Below, piece by piece: positions 9,120-17,153 of a DNA stretch of 64,000 nt; the first letter of the stretch is position 1; each line of letters begins with the position of its first letter. This DNA comes from DASUNP01 sp963728545 (GTDB taxonomy: Bacteria > Acidobacteriota > Blastocatellia > UBA7656). The stretch lies in NCBI GenBank assembly GCA_963728545.1, contig CAVSKO010000002.1, positions 124,001 to 188,000 of the forward strand. Direction: 5' to 3'. The translations under genes and the position numbers were made by a program. The notes beneath the pieces are model-generated. The model was not told the DNA's origin and searched no databases. It saw nothing but the letters and a program-made list of their open reading frames with translations.

Positions 9120-10094
9120 ATGCAGATTGAGCGATTCAAGGGGTGGGTTCCGATACGGGTTTACTGGGAGCAGAATGCGCCTTTCGTAGACTGGTGCTAC
9201 ATGGGCGAGGAGCGGTTTACCGCCCCTTTTTTTAGCGATACCATCGAGCGGCATTTGCGCCTTCCTGCCAACCTCTTATTTCGCCCTCAGACGCCAATAG
9301 AGACTCTTGCCGAGTGGCGTGAAGCCCGTCCCGGCTTGCCGCCTAAAGGTTTTATCTTTCATATGTCGCGGTGCGGGTCTACGCTCGTCGCGCAGATGCT
9401 TGCCGCGCTCCCCCGGTCAATCGTCATCTCAGAAGCGGGGCCCATCGATTCGGTGTTGCGCGCAAATTTCCGCGACCCGGCTTTGACGGATGACCGCCGA
9501 GCGACCTGGCTCGAATGGATGGTGAGCGCGATGGGTCAGCCGAGAGCGGGCGAGGAAAAAGATCTATTTATCAAGTTCGATTGCTGGCACACCATCGACC
9601 TGGAGCTGATACATAGGGTCTTTCCCGACGTACCCTGGCTATTTCTTTATCGCAATCCTGTGGAGGTTATGGTCTCGCAATTCAAAAAGAGGTCGGTGCA
9701 CTTTATTCCCGGCATAATCGAGCCAGGGTTTTTTGGCCTCGACCCGGCTGCTGCAATCGAGATGCCTCCCGAAGAGTACGGCGCAATAATTCTGGCGCGA
9801 ATCTGCGAAGCGGCTTTGCGGCACCGAGAAACGGGCCGCTCCATGTTTATCAATTACTCACGTTTGCCCGAAGCTGTCTGGACGACGGTATTGGATTTTT
9901 TTGATGTTGCCTACTCGCCGGATGACCTCGCGGCATTGCGCGGGGCTGCGAAATTCAATGCAAAAAATCCCATTCTACATTTTGAAGACGACATTGAGAG
10001 GAAGAATCAACAGGCGAGCAAGCGGTTGATTCAAGCGACCGAGAGATGGCTTGCTCCGGTCTATGAACAGATGGAATCCGCCGCGCGCTATTGA
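9120..10094 (+). CDS. Sulfotransferase family protein (PAPS-dependent)
   Basis: 324 aa. The 5'-phosphosulfate-binding loop is FIFHMSRCGSTLVAQML (about residues 78-94) and the 3'-phosphate motif is WLFLYRNPVEVMVSQF. Both are typical of bacterial sulfotransferases. The start is the ATG that follows the upstream stop codon by one base; the frame is open further upstream, but only inside the preceding gene. Coupled to the Asp beta-hydroxylase-like gene, so a hydroxylation-then-sulfation pair is plausible (inference). Confidence 0.85.
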   Translation: MQIERFKGWVPIRVYWEQNAPFVDWCYMGEERFTAPFFSDTIERHLRLPANLLFRPQTPIETLAEWREARPGLPPKGFIFHMSRCGSTLVAQMLAALPRSIVISEAGPIDSVLRANFRDPALTDDRRATWLEWMVSAMGQPRAGEEKDLFIKFDCWHTIDLELIHRVFPDVPWLFLYRNPVEVMVSQFKKRSVHFIPGIIEPGFFGLDPAAAIEMPPEEYGAIILARICEAALRHRETGRSMFINYSRLPEAVWTTVLDFFDVAYSPDDLAALRGAAKFNAKNPILHFEDDIERKNQQASKRLIQATERWLAPVYEQMESAARY

Positions 10095-10202
10095 AAGCCT
10101 CTCGGGCTGATTATTCTACTGACGTTGATTTTTTAGCCCTGGTATCACAAAATCGCCTTTCACGTTCAAGCAACTTTCACATTCCCCCAGGAGAACGATG
10201 CT

Positions 10203-11768
10203 ATGACTCTTTCGCTTTTTCTGTCGCTTGCCCTGCTCGTCGCGCCGTTCCAGCAACCTTCGCAGCCCGCGTCGCAAGATTCACAGACGCGCCAGGGTGC
10301 TGCCCCCAGGCCCGCGGATAGAGTTGCTGAAAAAGAGAGGCCCCCCGTCGTTGAAGAAAAGCCCGTCATCACCAAACACGAGATAAAGGCGGGAAACAAG
10401 GTGCTCAAATACACCGCGACTACCGGCATGATGCCGATCAAAAATCAGGCGGGCGACATCGAAGCGCAAATATTTTTCATTGCATACACGCTCGACAACC
10501 CCGGCCCCGTGCGAGAGCGCCCGCTGATGTTTTCATTCAACGGCGGCCCGGGCTCTTCGTCGGTCTGGTTGCACCTTGGCGCGCTGGGGCCGAAGCGCGT
10601 GCGCATGCTTGACGACGGCGCTATGCCCGCCCCGCCTTTTCAGCTAGTCGACAACGACCAGACGTGGCTCGATCAAACCGATCTAGTCTTCATAGACCCC
10701 GTAGGGACGGGCTACAGCCGCGCCGCTCGGCCTGAGATTGCAAGCAGGTTTTTCGGACTCCGTGGCGACATCGAATCCGTAGGCGAGTTCATACGGCTTT
10801 ACCTCGGCCGTTACGAGCGATGGTCATCGCCCCTGTTTCTGGTGGGCGAAAGCTACGGGACGACGCGAGCGGCAGGGCTTGCGGGCCATCTGATAGACCG
10901 GGGAATTGCTTTCAACGGAGTCATACTTATTTCTACGATAATGAGTTTTCAAACGGCGCGGTTCGCCCTGGGCAACGATCTGCCGTACGTGCTCTTTCTG
11001 CCGACATACACGGCAACGGCGTGGTATCACAAAAAGCTGCCGCCGGACTTACAACAGAACTTGCGAAAAACGCTCGACGAAGTTGAGCGATGGGCAGCGA
11101 CCGATTACATGGTTGCGCTCGGAAAAGGCGACCGCCTCGCGGCGGAGGAACGCCAGGCGGTGATCGATAAGCTTGCGCGATATACAGGCTTGAGCAAAAC
11201 TTACCTGGACAATACCGACCTGCGCATAGAGATTCAACGATTCGATAAAGAGCTTCTGCGCGATCAGAAGCGAACCGTCGGGCGCTTAGACAGCCGTTTC
11301 AAAGGAATAGATGCGCTCGCAGCCTCTGAACGCCCCGACTTTGATCCGAGCATGGCCGCAATTCGGCCTCCATACACGGCGGCGTTTAATAACTATGTCC
11401 GCGCGGATTTGGGATTCAAATCTGATCTGGAGTATTACATTTTAGGCGGGGGCATCGGGCGTTGGGATTGGGGAACGGACAACTCTTATGCCGACACGAG
11501 CGAGGCATTGCGCAGCGCGTTTTTAAAGAACCCTTACCTCAAAGTGCTGGTCGCCTCCGGGTACTACGATCTAGCCACGCCCTATTTTGCGGCGGAATAC
11601 ACGTTGAATCACATGGGGCTTGATCCGAGCCTTCGAGGCAACGTCAAAAACACCTATTACGAGGCCGGGCACATGATGTACATCGAAAAGAGGTCGTTAG
11701 CGAAACTCAAAGACGACGTATCGGCTTTCATTCAGAGTGCTGCGCCGAATCAACAGGGGCAAAGATGA
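10203..11768 (+). CDS. Secreted serine carboxypeptidase, peptidase family S10
   Basis: 521 aa with an N-terminal signal peptide (MTLSLFLSLALLVAPF) and a Pro/Gln-rich mature start. S10 hallmarks are present: SFNGGPGSSSVWLHLGALGP (oxyanion and substrate region, from about residue 111), the nucleophile Ser217 in VGESYGT, the catalytic Asp in GYYDLATPYFAAE and the His in YEAGHMMYI. It should release C-terminal residues from peptides in the periplasm or outside. ATG 10203 has AGGAG 9 nt upstream. It overlaps the next gene by 4 bp (ATGA). Confidence 0.95.
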   Translation: MTLSLFLSLALLVAPFQQPSQPASQDSQTRQGAAPRPADRVAEKERPPVVEEKPVITKHEIKAGNKVLKYTATTGMMPIKNQAGDIEAQIFFIAYTLDNPGPVRERPLMFSFNGGPGSSSVWLHLGALGPKRVRMLDDGAMPAPPFQLVDNDQTWLDQTDLVFIDPVGTGYSRAARPEIASRFFGLRGDIESVGEFIRLYLGRYERWSSPLFLVGESYGTTRAAGLAGHLIDRGIAFNGVILISTIMSFQTARFALGNDLPYVLFLPTYTATAWYHKKLPPDLQQNLRKTLDEVERWAATDYMVALGKGDRLAAEERQAVIDKLARYTGLSKTYLDNTDLRIEIQRFDKELLRDQKRTVGRLDSRFKGIDALAASERPDFDPSMAAIRPPYTAAFNNYVRADLGFKSDLEYYILGGGIGRWDWGTDNSYADTSEALRSAFLKNPYLKVLVASGYYDLATPYFAAEYTLNHMGLDPSLRGNVKNTYYEAGHMMYIEKRSLAKLKDDVSAFIQSAAPNQQGQR

Positions 11769-12217
11769 GCGAGCAAGTGGGTATCGAAGGCGTGAGAGCT
11801 GAGATTGAAGAGATCGTCAACCGCGAGACAAGGGCGTGGGACGCGCAGGATGCAGAGACGCTGGTCGGCATATGTCACCCCGACATGGTCTGGCCCTGGC
11901 CCCCTACGGCCCAGGCGCATGACCCCGCGGATTGGGTGATTGAGTGGGGAAGGTACGATTACGAGCGATGGAAAGGCGGTTGGCAAAATCTTTTTGATAC
12001 TCACACGCTGATTCATAACAAAAGAGAGATCAAAAAAATCGTGGTCTCGAATGAAGGAGACGGCGCTTTTGCCGTAGTCGATATAGATACGCTTTGGCGA
12101 GACGCCGCAGGCAACGACAATCACTGGAAAGGGCGCGTCTGCAAAGTGTATACAAAAATCGGCGACCAGTGGAAACTCATCATGCACACGGGCGTGCTCG
12201 ATTATTCTTCGCTATAA
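11765..12217 (+). CDS. SnoaL/NTF2-like fold protein
   Basis: 150 aa. Pattern of the NTF2-like superfamily: an N-terminal helix (IVNRETRAWDAQDAETLVGI), then a mixed sheet ending in VCKVYTKIGDQWKLIMHTG. The closest general type is the SnoaL/DUF4440 class of small polyketide-cyclase-like or ligand-binding proteins. It is translationally coupled to the S10 peptidase. No catalytic set is diagnostic, so function is open. Confidence 0.75.
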   Translation: MSEQVGIEGVRAEIEEIVNRETRAWDAQDAETLVGICHPDMVWPWPPTAQAHDPADWVIEWGRYDYERWKGGWQNLFDTHTLIHNKREIKKIVVSNEGDGAFAVVDIDTLWRDAAGNDNHWKGRVCKVYTKIGDQWKLIMHTGVLDYSSL

Positions 12218-12255
12218 TGTAAGACCGGATTGAATTTCATATGAATGTAAGGGAA

Positions 12256-12397
12256 TGAAAGAAGATTCACCGCCGCAGACACAGAGAACACGGGATGGCC
12301 GATGATGTGCTTCGCACGCGGCGGATGCGCAGAGCAGACGTTGGTTTTCTCTGCGCCCCCTTTGCGTCCTCTGTGTCTCTGCGGTGAGATGTCTTTC
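12256..12397. repeat. Palindromic intergenic repeat family A, copy 2 (with nested insert)
   Basis: Same long inverted repeat as at 6861-6974 (arms tcaccgccgcagacacagag and ctctgtgtctctgcggtga). One arm is interrupted by a 30-bp hairpin at 12298-12327 placed beside a GGATG word. The outer flanks, from about 12232 to 12420, continue the palindrome imperfectly. Confidence 0.9.
12298..12327. repeat. 30-bp nested hairpin insert, copy 1
   Basis: The segment starts GCCGATGATGTGC, turns at TTC, returns through GCACGCGGC and ends with GGATG. GGATG also sits immediately before it (12293-12297), so it is bounded by 5-bp direct repeats. Stem pairs are GTGC/GCAC and GCCG/CGGC. Copies also lie at 30113-30142 and 38435-38464. 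Confidence 0.75.
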
Positions 12398-12442
12398 CAA
12401 TCCCGCACACTCAATTGAAAACCGCCATAGAAAGGAATCATT

Positions 12443-12994
12443 ATGATTCTCAAATTATTTCTGACAGCACACTTGCTCATCCTGCTGCTCCTTTTGTTGA
12501 TACCAGATGCCAATCACACAAACGCGGCGCTATCCGCGTCTGGAACTCAACAGGCGGAAAAGAGCCAGGACGCAAAAAAGAGGAAAGGATCAAAGATGAC
12601 CGACAAAGTAGTAAAGACCGATGCCGAGTGGCGCGAGCAGTTAACGCCGGAACAGTATGAGGTGACTAGAAAAAAAGGGACTGAGAGAGCTTTTACGGGC
12701 GAGCATTACGCGACAAAAGAGAAGGGCGTATATCGTTGCGTCGGTTGCGGTCAGGAGCTTTTCAGCTCTGATACGAAATTTGATTCCGGCACCGGATGGC
12801 CGAGCTTCTATGCGCCCATCTCGGAAGATAATGTCGAGACGGAAACGGACAACACTTACGGGATGAGACGTACCGAGGTTTTATGCAGCAAATGCGAAGC
12901 GCACCTGGGGCACGTATTCGACGATGGCCCGAAGCCTACGAACCTGCGCTATTGCATCAACTCGGCCGCTTTGAAATTTGAAAAGAAGCAATAA
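12443..12994 (+). CDS. msrB: Peptide-methionine (R)-S-oxide reductase MsrB, exported form
   Basis: 183 aa: about 28 residues of hydrophobic signal or anchor sequence (LFLTAHLLILLLLLLI), a Lys-rich linker, then a complete MsrB domain. Zinc cysteines are at Cys99/102 (CVGC) and Cys148/151 (CSKC). The catalytic Cys171 lies in RYCINSAALKF; GTGWPSFYAPI and HLGHVFDDGP are family motifs. It reduces methionine-R-sulfoxide in proteins, here probably in the cell envelope. AAAGGA precedes the ATG. A Cys-free N-terminus shows it is not a lipoprotein. Confidence 0.95.
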   Translation: MILKLFLTAHLLILLLLLLIPDANHTNAALSASGTQQAEKSQDAKKRKGSKMTDKVVKTDAEWREQLTPEQYEVTRKKGTERAFTGEHYATKEKGVYRCVGCGQELFSSDTKFDSGTGWPSFYAPISEDNVETETDNTYGMRRTEVLCSKCEAHLGHVFDDGPKPTNLRYCINSAALKFEKKQ

Positions 12995-13021
12995 CCGGAC
13001 TTCGCCTGCGGGCGACACTCT

Positions 13022-14248
13022 ATGAAAAAACTCCTGCTGATCACTTTTTGCCTCACTATATTTCTGTGCGCCGGAGGCGAAACTTTCCGGAGTGAGAGCC
13101 ATGCTCAACAACTTGCCTTCCAATCTGCTCCGAGGTTGACACCGCGCCAGATCACGCTTGCAAACGGCAAAAAGTTTAACCTCAATCTGCCCGAAGGCTT
13201 CGACATAAAAGTTGCGCAGGAAGGCTTGAAGCGGGTCCGCTTCCTCGCGCGAAGCCCCGACAATCGTATCTTCGTCACGGACATGTACAACCGGGCGGAC
13301 AATAAAAGAGGCGCGGTTTACATACTGGACAGCTTCAATAAAATCAGTGGCAGGTTTGAAAAGCGCACGCCTTATATGACCGGGTTGCGCAATCCGAACA
13401 GCAGTGCTTTTTATACGGATCGCAGCGGGCAGGATTGGTTTTACCTCGCGCTGACAGACCGGCTGGTTCGCTACAAATACGCGAGAGGGGAAGAGAAGCC
13501 TTCCGGCACGCCCGAAGTCCTTGCGACCTTTCCCGATTACGGTCTGGATTACAAATATGGCGGCTGGCACCTCACTCGAACGATAGCCATAGGCCCGAAC
13601 GAGAAGCTCTATATCTCTGTCGGGAGCAGTTGCAACGCCTGCGAAGAGAAAGAAGAGATAAGGGCCTCGGTGATGGAGATGGACCCGGATGGCCGCAATC
13701 AGAAGATCATCGCCAGGGGGGTGAGAAACGCCGTGGGAATGAAATGGGTGGCGAGCGAGTTGTTCGCAACTAACATGGGCGCAGACCACCTGGGCGACGA
13801 CAGGCCGGAAGATGTTCTGGTTGTTGTCAAGAATGGCATGAATTACGGATGGCCTTACTGCTACCAATACCGTGGAAAGATTTTTGCCGATCCTAAATTC
13901 TCTTCATCGAAGAAGAAGGCGGACTGCAAAGATATTCCTGTTGCTTATGCCGGATTCAGCGCGCACAGCTCGCCGCTCGGGTTGGAGTATTTCGGCGAGT
14001 CGAATGCCGACCCCGCGCTCAAGAACCATTTTCTAGTCGCTTTGCACGGCTCTTCAAAGATCATCTTGAATCATGGCTATCGTGTGTCGCGGGTGGCGAA
14101 GGGAGGCTCAATCCAGGATTTCATAACCGGGTTTCTTCAAAACGGAAGAGTCATCGGCAGGCCGGTCGATATTATGCAGTACGGCAAAGACGCTTTCTTG
14201 CTGACGGACGATCACGCCGGAGTCATCTATTACGTGTTCAAAAAATGA
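13022..14248 (+). CDS. Secreted six-bladed propeller, PQQ-type sugar (sorbosone) dehydrogenase-like
   Basis: 408 aa with a signal peptide (KKLLLITFCLTIFLCAGG). The mature part matches the soluble glucose/sorbosone dehydrogenase-like propeller family: FDIKVAQEGLKRVRFLARSP, GAVYILD, LTRTIAIGPNEKLYISVGSS, NAVGMKWV, YGWPYCYQY and SAHSSPLGLEYFGES. This family includes PQQ-dependent aldose oxidases, but many members have no proven activity and I cannot confirm the PQQ ligands by eye. The gene lies 27 bp after msrB and may be co-transcribed with it; it converges on the amidohydrolase gene. Confidence 0.82.
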   Translation: MKKLLLITFCLTIFLCAGGETFRSESHAQQLAFQSAPRLTPRQITLANGKKFNLNLPEGFDIKVAQEGLKRVRFLARSPDNRIFVTDMYNRADNKRGAVYILDSFNKISGRFEKRTPYMTGLRNPNSSAFYTDRSGQDWFYLALTDRLVRYKYARGEEKPSGTPEVLATFPDYGLDYKYGGWHLTRTIAIGPNEKLYISVGSSCNACEEKEEIRASVMEMDPDGRNQKIIARGVRNAVGMKWVASELFATNMGADHLGDDRPEDVLVVVKNGMNYGWPYCYQYRGKIFADPKFSSSKKKADCKDIPVAYAGFSAHSSPLGLEYFGESNADPALKNHFLVALHGSSKIILNHGYRVSRVAKGGSIQDFITGFLQNGRVIGRPVDIMQYGKDAFLLTDDHAGVIYYVFKK

Positions 14249-14257
14249 TCGCGTATT

Positions 14258-15589
14258 TCAAATCGCGAGATTGAGATTAGAGCTTATCGCCCGGAACTGC
14301 TCTCCCGCATTCGCGATCACTTCTTGCTCGTTCATAGTCAATAGCTTGCCTTCGCGCATCACCGGGCGGCCATCAATAATGACCGTTTCAACATCGCTCG
14401 CCATCGCCGCATAGACTACCGTCGACACCGGGTCAGGGCGCGGGGCAGTGTGCAAGCGATCAGCGTTGATCAAAATCAAGTCGGCGAGCTTTCCCGCCTC
14501 GATGCTGCCGATCTCTCGGTCAAGCCCCAGCGCGCGCGCGCCTTCGATGGTCGCCATCCTCAGCACGTCGGGCGCGGGAAGCGTTTGCGGACCGCATCGC
14601 ATCTTCTGTATCAGCGCGGCTGTGCGCATCTCTGTAAACATATCGAGCCGGTTATTGCACGGCGCTCCGTCGGCTCCGAGTGAAACCGACACGCCGCGCT
14701 CGATCATCTCAGGAACGCGCGCGATGCCTGACCCGAGTTTGAGGTTTGAAGACGGGCAATGCGAGACTCGCGTCCCGGTTCGTGCGAGTATTTCAATCTC
14801 GTCGTCGTTGAGCCAGACGCAGTGTGCCAGCAAAACGTGCGAGCCGACTATTCCCATGTCGCTCAAATACTCGACGTTGCGGAGGCCCGTCTCGCTTTCG
14901 ACAAGGGCTATCTCGTCTCTGTTTTCAGAAGCGTGTGTGTGGACCATGACGCCCATCTCGCGCGCAAGCTTTGCCACTCGTTCAAGCAAATGGCGCGTGC
15001 AACTGACGGCAAATCGAGGCGCGAAACAGGTTCGGATTCTGCCTTCGGCAGTGTTGTGCCATGTCTTTATCAGCGCGACAGATTCAGCTATGGAGCTTTC
15101 AGTATTTTCGCTGAGCGGGGCGGGAACATCATCGCCTTTGTCCATCATGCACTTGCCGACGGTGGCGCGAAAGCCCGCCTCTTCGACCGCCTCGAATACC
15201 GCGTCGGTATGACGAACGGTCTCCATCGTGAGCGCGCAGGTAGTCCCTCCGCGAATCATCTCGCTCAGTCCCAAGCGCGCCGAGGCGCGAATAGAGTCGC
15301 GAGTGTGGGCCGCTTCCATAGGCCAGATGCGTTTCTTGAGCCAGTTGATCAGAGCCAGGTCGTCGGCCGCCCCACGAAAAAGGGTCTGGCAAAGGTGAAC
15401 GTGTGTTTGCACGAAGCCAGGTAAAAGCAAGCGGCCTCGACCGTCAATCGTCTCAACGTCGCGCGCCGCAATCGAGCTTCCTATCTGAGCGATGCGACGC
15501 TGCTCGATCAAAACGTCGCCCTCGAATATGCTGTTTCGCGGGTCGAGCGTTATTACGGTCGCGCCTTTTATCAAGAGCGAGTCTGTCAT
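14258..15589 (-). CDS. Amidohydrolase, MtaD/SsnA/AtzB-like deaminase or chlorohydrolase
   Basis: 443 aa metal-dependent hydrolase. Zn ligands are His63 and His65 (GFVQTHVHL), with further motifs HTHASENRDE, LLAHCVWLND and GADGAPCNN that match the 5'-methylthioadenosine/S-adenosylhomocysteine deaminase and guanine deaminase branch. Reaction: hydrolytic deamination of an adenine- or guanine-like ring. The nearby xanthine dehydrogenase-type enzymes make a purine or N-heterocycle route plausible, but MTA/SAH deaminase is equally possible from sequence alone. Confidence 0.87.
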   Translation of the reverse strand: MTDSLLIKGATVITLDPRNSIFEGDVLIEQRRIAQIGSSIAARDVETIDGRGRLLLPGFVQTHVHLCQTLFRGAADDLALINWLKKRIWPMEAAHTRDSIRASARLGLSEMIRGGTTCALTMETVRHTDAVFEAVEEAGFRATVGKCMMDKGDDVPAPLSENTESSIAESVALIKTWHNTAEGRIRTCFAPRFAVSCTRHLLERVAKLAREMGVMVHTHASENRDEIALVESETGLRNVEYLSDMGIVGSHVLLAHCVWLNDDEIEILARTGTRVSHCPSSNLKLGSGIARVPEMIERGVSVSLGADGAPCNNRLDMFTEMRTAALIQKMRCGPQTLPAPDVLRMATIEGARALGLDREIGSIEAGKLADLILINADRLHTAPRPDPVSTVVYAAMASDVETVIIDGRPVMREGKLLTMNEQEVIANAGEQFRAISSNLNLAI

Positions 15590-15640
15590 ATTCTGCTCGA
15601 TATTAATAGAACGCGGCCAACATTACTACCTACATTCTAT

Positions 15641-15748
15641 GTCCTGAGTGCTGCGACCCGCCGACGCGGGTTCCCCGGAGTCCTGAGTGATAGACCAGAG
15701 ACGATATAATTAGATTTTGTTGTTTTTACTCAGGACTCAGCACTGAGG
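15641..15748. repeat. Inverted repeat with a nested hairpin insert
   Basis: The right arm (15728-15748) reads actcaggactcagcactgag. The left arm is its complement split in two: cctgagtgctg ends at 15653 and agtcctgagt resumes at 15679. The 25 bp between them hold a separate GC-rich hairpin (acccgc/gcgggt). This is a second example in the window of one small palindrome inserted in another. Confidence 0.75.
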
Positions 15749-16951
15749 TTAGATGGGCCATTTGTTGTTTACGAACTGTAGGCAGAGGCGGTCAAAGCCG
15801 TCTTTGTCGATATAGTGGTTGCGCACAAACGCTAAACTGTCAAATGTACGGTCTACGTTTGTGATCTTTACCAGATCGAATTCGGGCGGGGCTGATTTGA
15901 TGCAGACGCGCGCGCCGCCCCGGCTGATGTTTTCTGTGACGGCTACTGTTCGCCCTAGCGATTGCATGGATTCGTGGAGGTATTCGATCACCACAGGCTC
16001 GGCGCGGTCTTCGCGCGGCTCCATACGGCGGTCGGCCCCCGTCCATTTCTGAGTGCGAAACGTAGCCCACGGTTTGTAAAGATAACCGGCGGGCGGATTC
16101 TTTCCGATAAACTCAAGCCCTACGACTCTGATCCCGTCTCTCGGCAGCTCGACGCGCCGAACGATTGCATACATATTGTATCCATGTTCGGCAAAACCGT
16201 GACTGCGCAATTTCATCGGCAACGGCAGCGTCACGTGAAGCACAGCGCCGTGACGGACTCGCTTTCGCATTTTGACCGCAACGCCCAGGCGGCTCACGTT
16301 AACGGTCTTTCCTATCTCTTGCCACTTGCCGCCCGCGCCGTCGTAGCCTGCTACGAGAATCGGGACAGAAAGATTGAACCGGTCGCACCTGCGGCGATTA
16401 TACTCTTTGCCTTCGCTCGCAAGCTTTGTGAATATAGGCCGCTCGATAAGATTGACATTGATGTCGATAGCGTTCGGAGCTGCCGGCTTAACATCCGTTT
16501 TCTGAGCCGCGCTCTCCGGCGGGGGTTTAATCTGTGGCACAGGGGCGGCTGGCGCGCTCGTGTCATTCACCTTGCCTAAGATTATACGGCTTGGGCTCTG
16601 GATGGGGCGGCGCAGCGATTCGTCATATTCGATTCGCTTGTGCGGTGTGGTCAACACGAACATGGCTTGCGAGACTTTTCCGAATATCCGGTCGATTCTC
16701 ACAAGCATCTCATCGGGTACGGCGGCCCTGACTTTGTAGTAAGAAGGATGCAGCAGCTTTACCGTGTGATGATATGCGAGAATTATCTGTTCGTTTGTAG
16801 CCGACCGTTCAAGCCCCAACGTCTGGTAATGCGTGCTCGAGCACTCGACCCGTTCGAGCAGCGGCTCTATCTCAAGATAGTACGCGCTAATCAACTTGCC
16901 GGTGTTGACCCGGTTCATCGCCCGTTGAATTAGCAACCCGGAGCTATTCAC
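15749..16951 (-). CDS. Degenerate J-domain + two PilZ domains, c-di-GMP effector candidate
   Basis: 400 aa from a GTG with GAGGT 6 nt upstream (ATG 16918 is an alternative). Residues of about 38-112 resemble a J domain (YQTLGLERSATNEQIILAYH), but the HPD tripeptide reads HPS, so DnaK stimulation is doubtful. After a Pro/Ala linker come two PilZ domains. The first starts RRRCDRFNLSVPILVAG and contains NVSRLGVAVKM. The second contains RRMEPREDRAEPVVIEYL and ENISRGGARV. PilZ domains bind c-di-GMP through RxxxR and (D/N)xSxxG; the NVSRLG and NISRGG boxes are intact. It probably reads c-di-GMP levels. Confidence 0.8.
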   Translation of the reverse strand: MNSSGLLIQRAMNRVNTGKLISAYYLEIEPLLERVECSSTHYQTLGLERSATNEQIILAYHHTVKLLHPSYYKVRAAVPDEMLVRIDRIFGKVSQAMFVLTTPHKRIEYDESLRRPIQSPSRIILGKVNDTSAPAAPVPQIKPPPESAAQKTDVKPAAPNAIDINVNLIERPIFTKLASEGKEYNRRRCDRFNLSVPILVAGYDGAGGKWQEIGKTVNVSRLGVAVKMRKRVRHGAVLHVTLPLPMKLRSHGFAEHGYNMYAIVRRVELPRDGIRVVGLEFIGKNPPAGYLYKPWATFRTQKWTGADRRMEPREDRAEPVVIEYLHESMQSLGRTVAVTENISRGGARVCIKSAPPEFDLVKITNVDRTFDSLAFVRNHYIDKDGFDRLCLQFVNNKWPI

Positions 16952-17153
16952 GCGCTACCTCACAAAAGCTCGAACTAAAATGTCGGTTTCTTCTCCGGGG
17001 GTAGAAGCGGTTCAATTATAGGGTGACTACATTATGGAGAACTTCTTGCTACTGTCAACTCTGTTTTAAGAGGGCTTCTGTGACGCATCTCACCCGCGCG
17101 GGGTAGGCCTGCGCGGGTTTTGTACAAAATTGTCGAATGGATGAAAAAACTTT

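Noticed and set aside
17093..17121. Stem-loop cccgcgc/gcgcggg followed by tttt on the + strand
   Set aside because: No + strand gene ends here and the minus-strand orientation has no T run, so it cannot be tied to a transcript.
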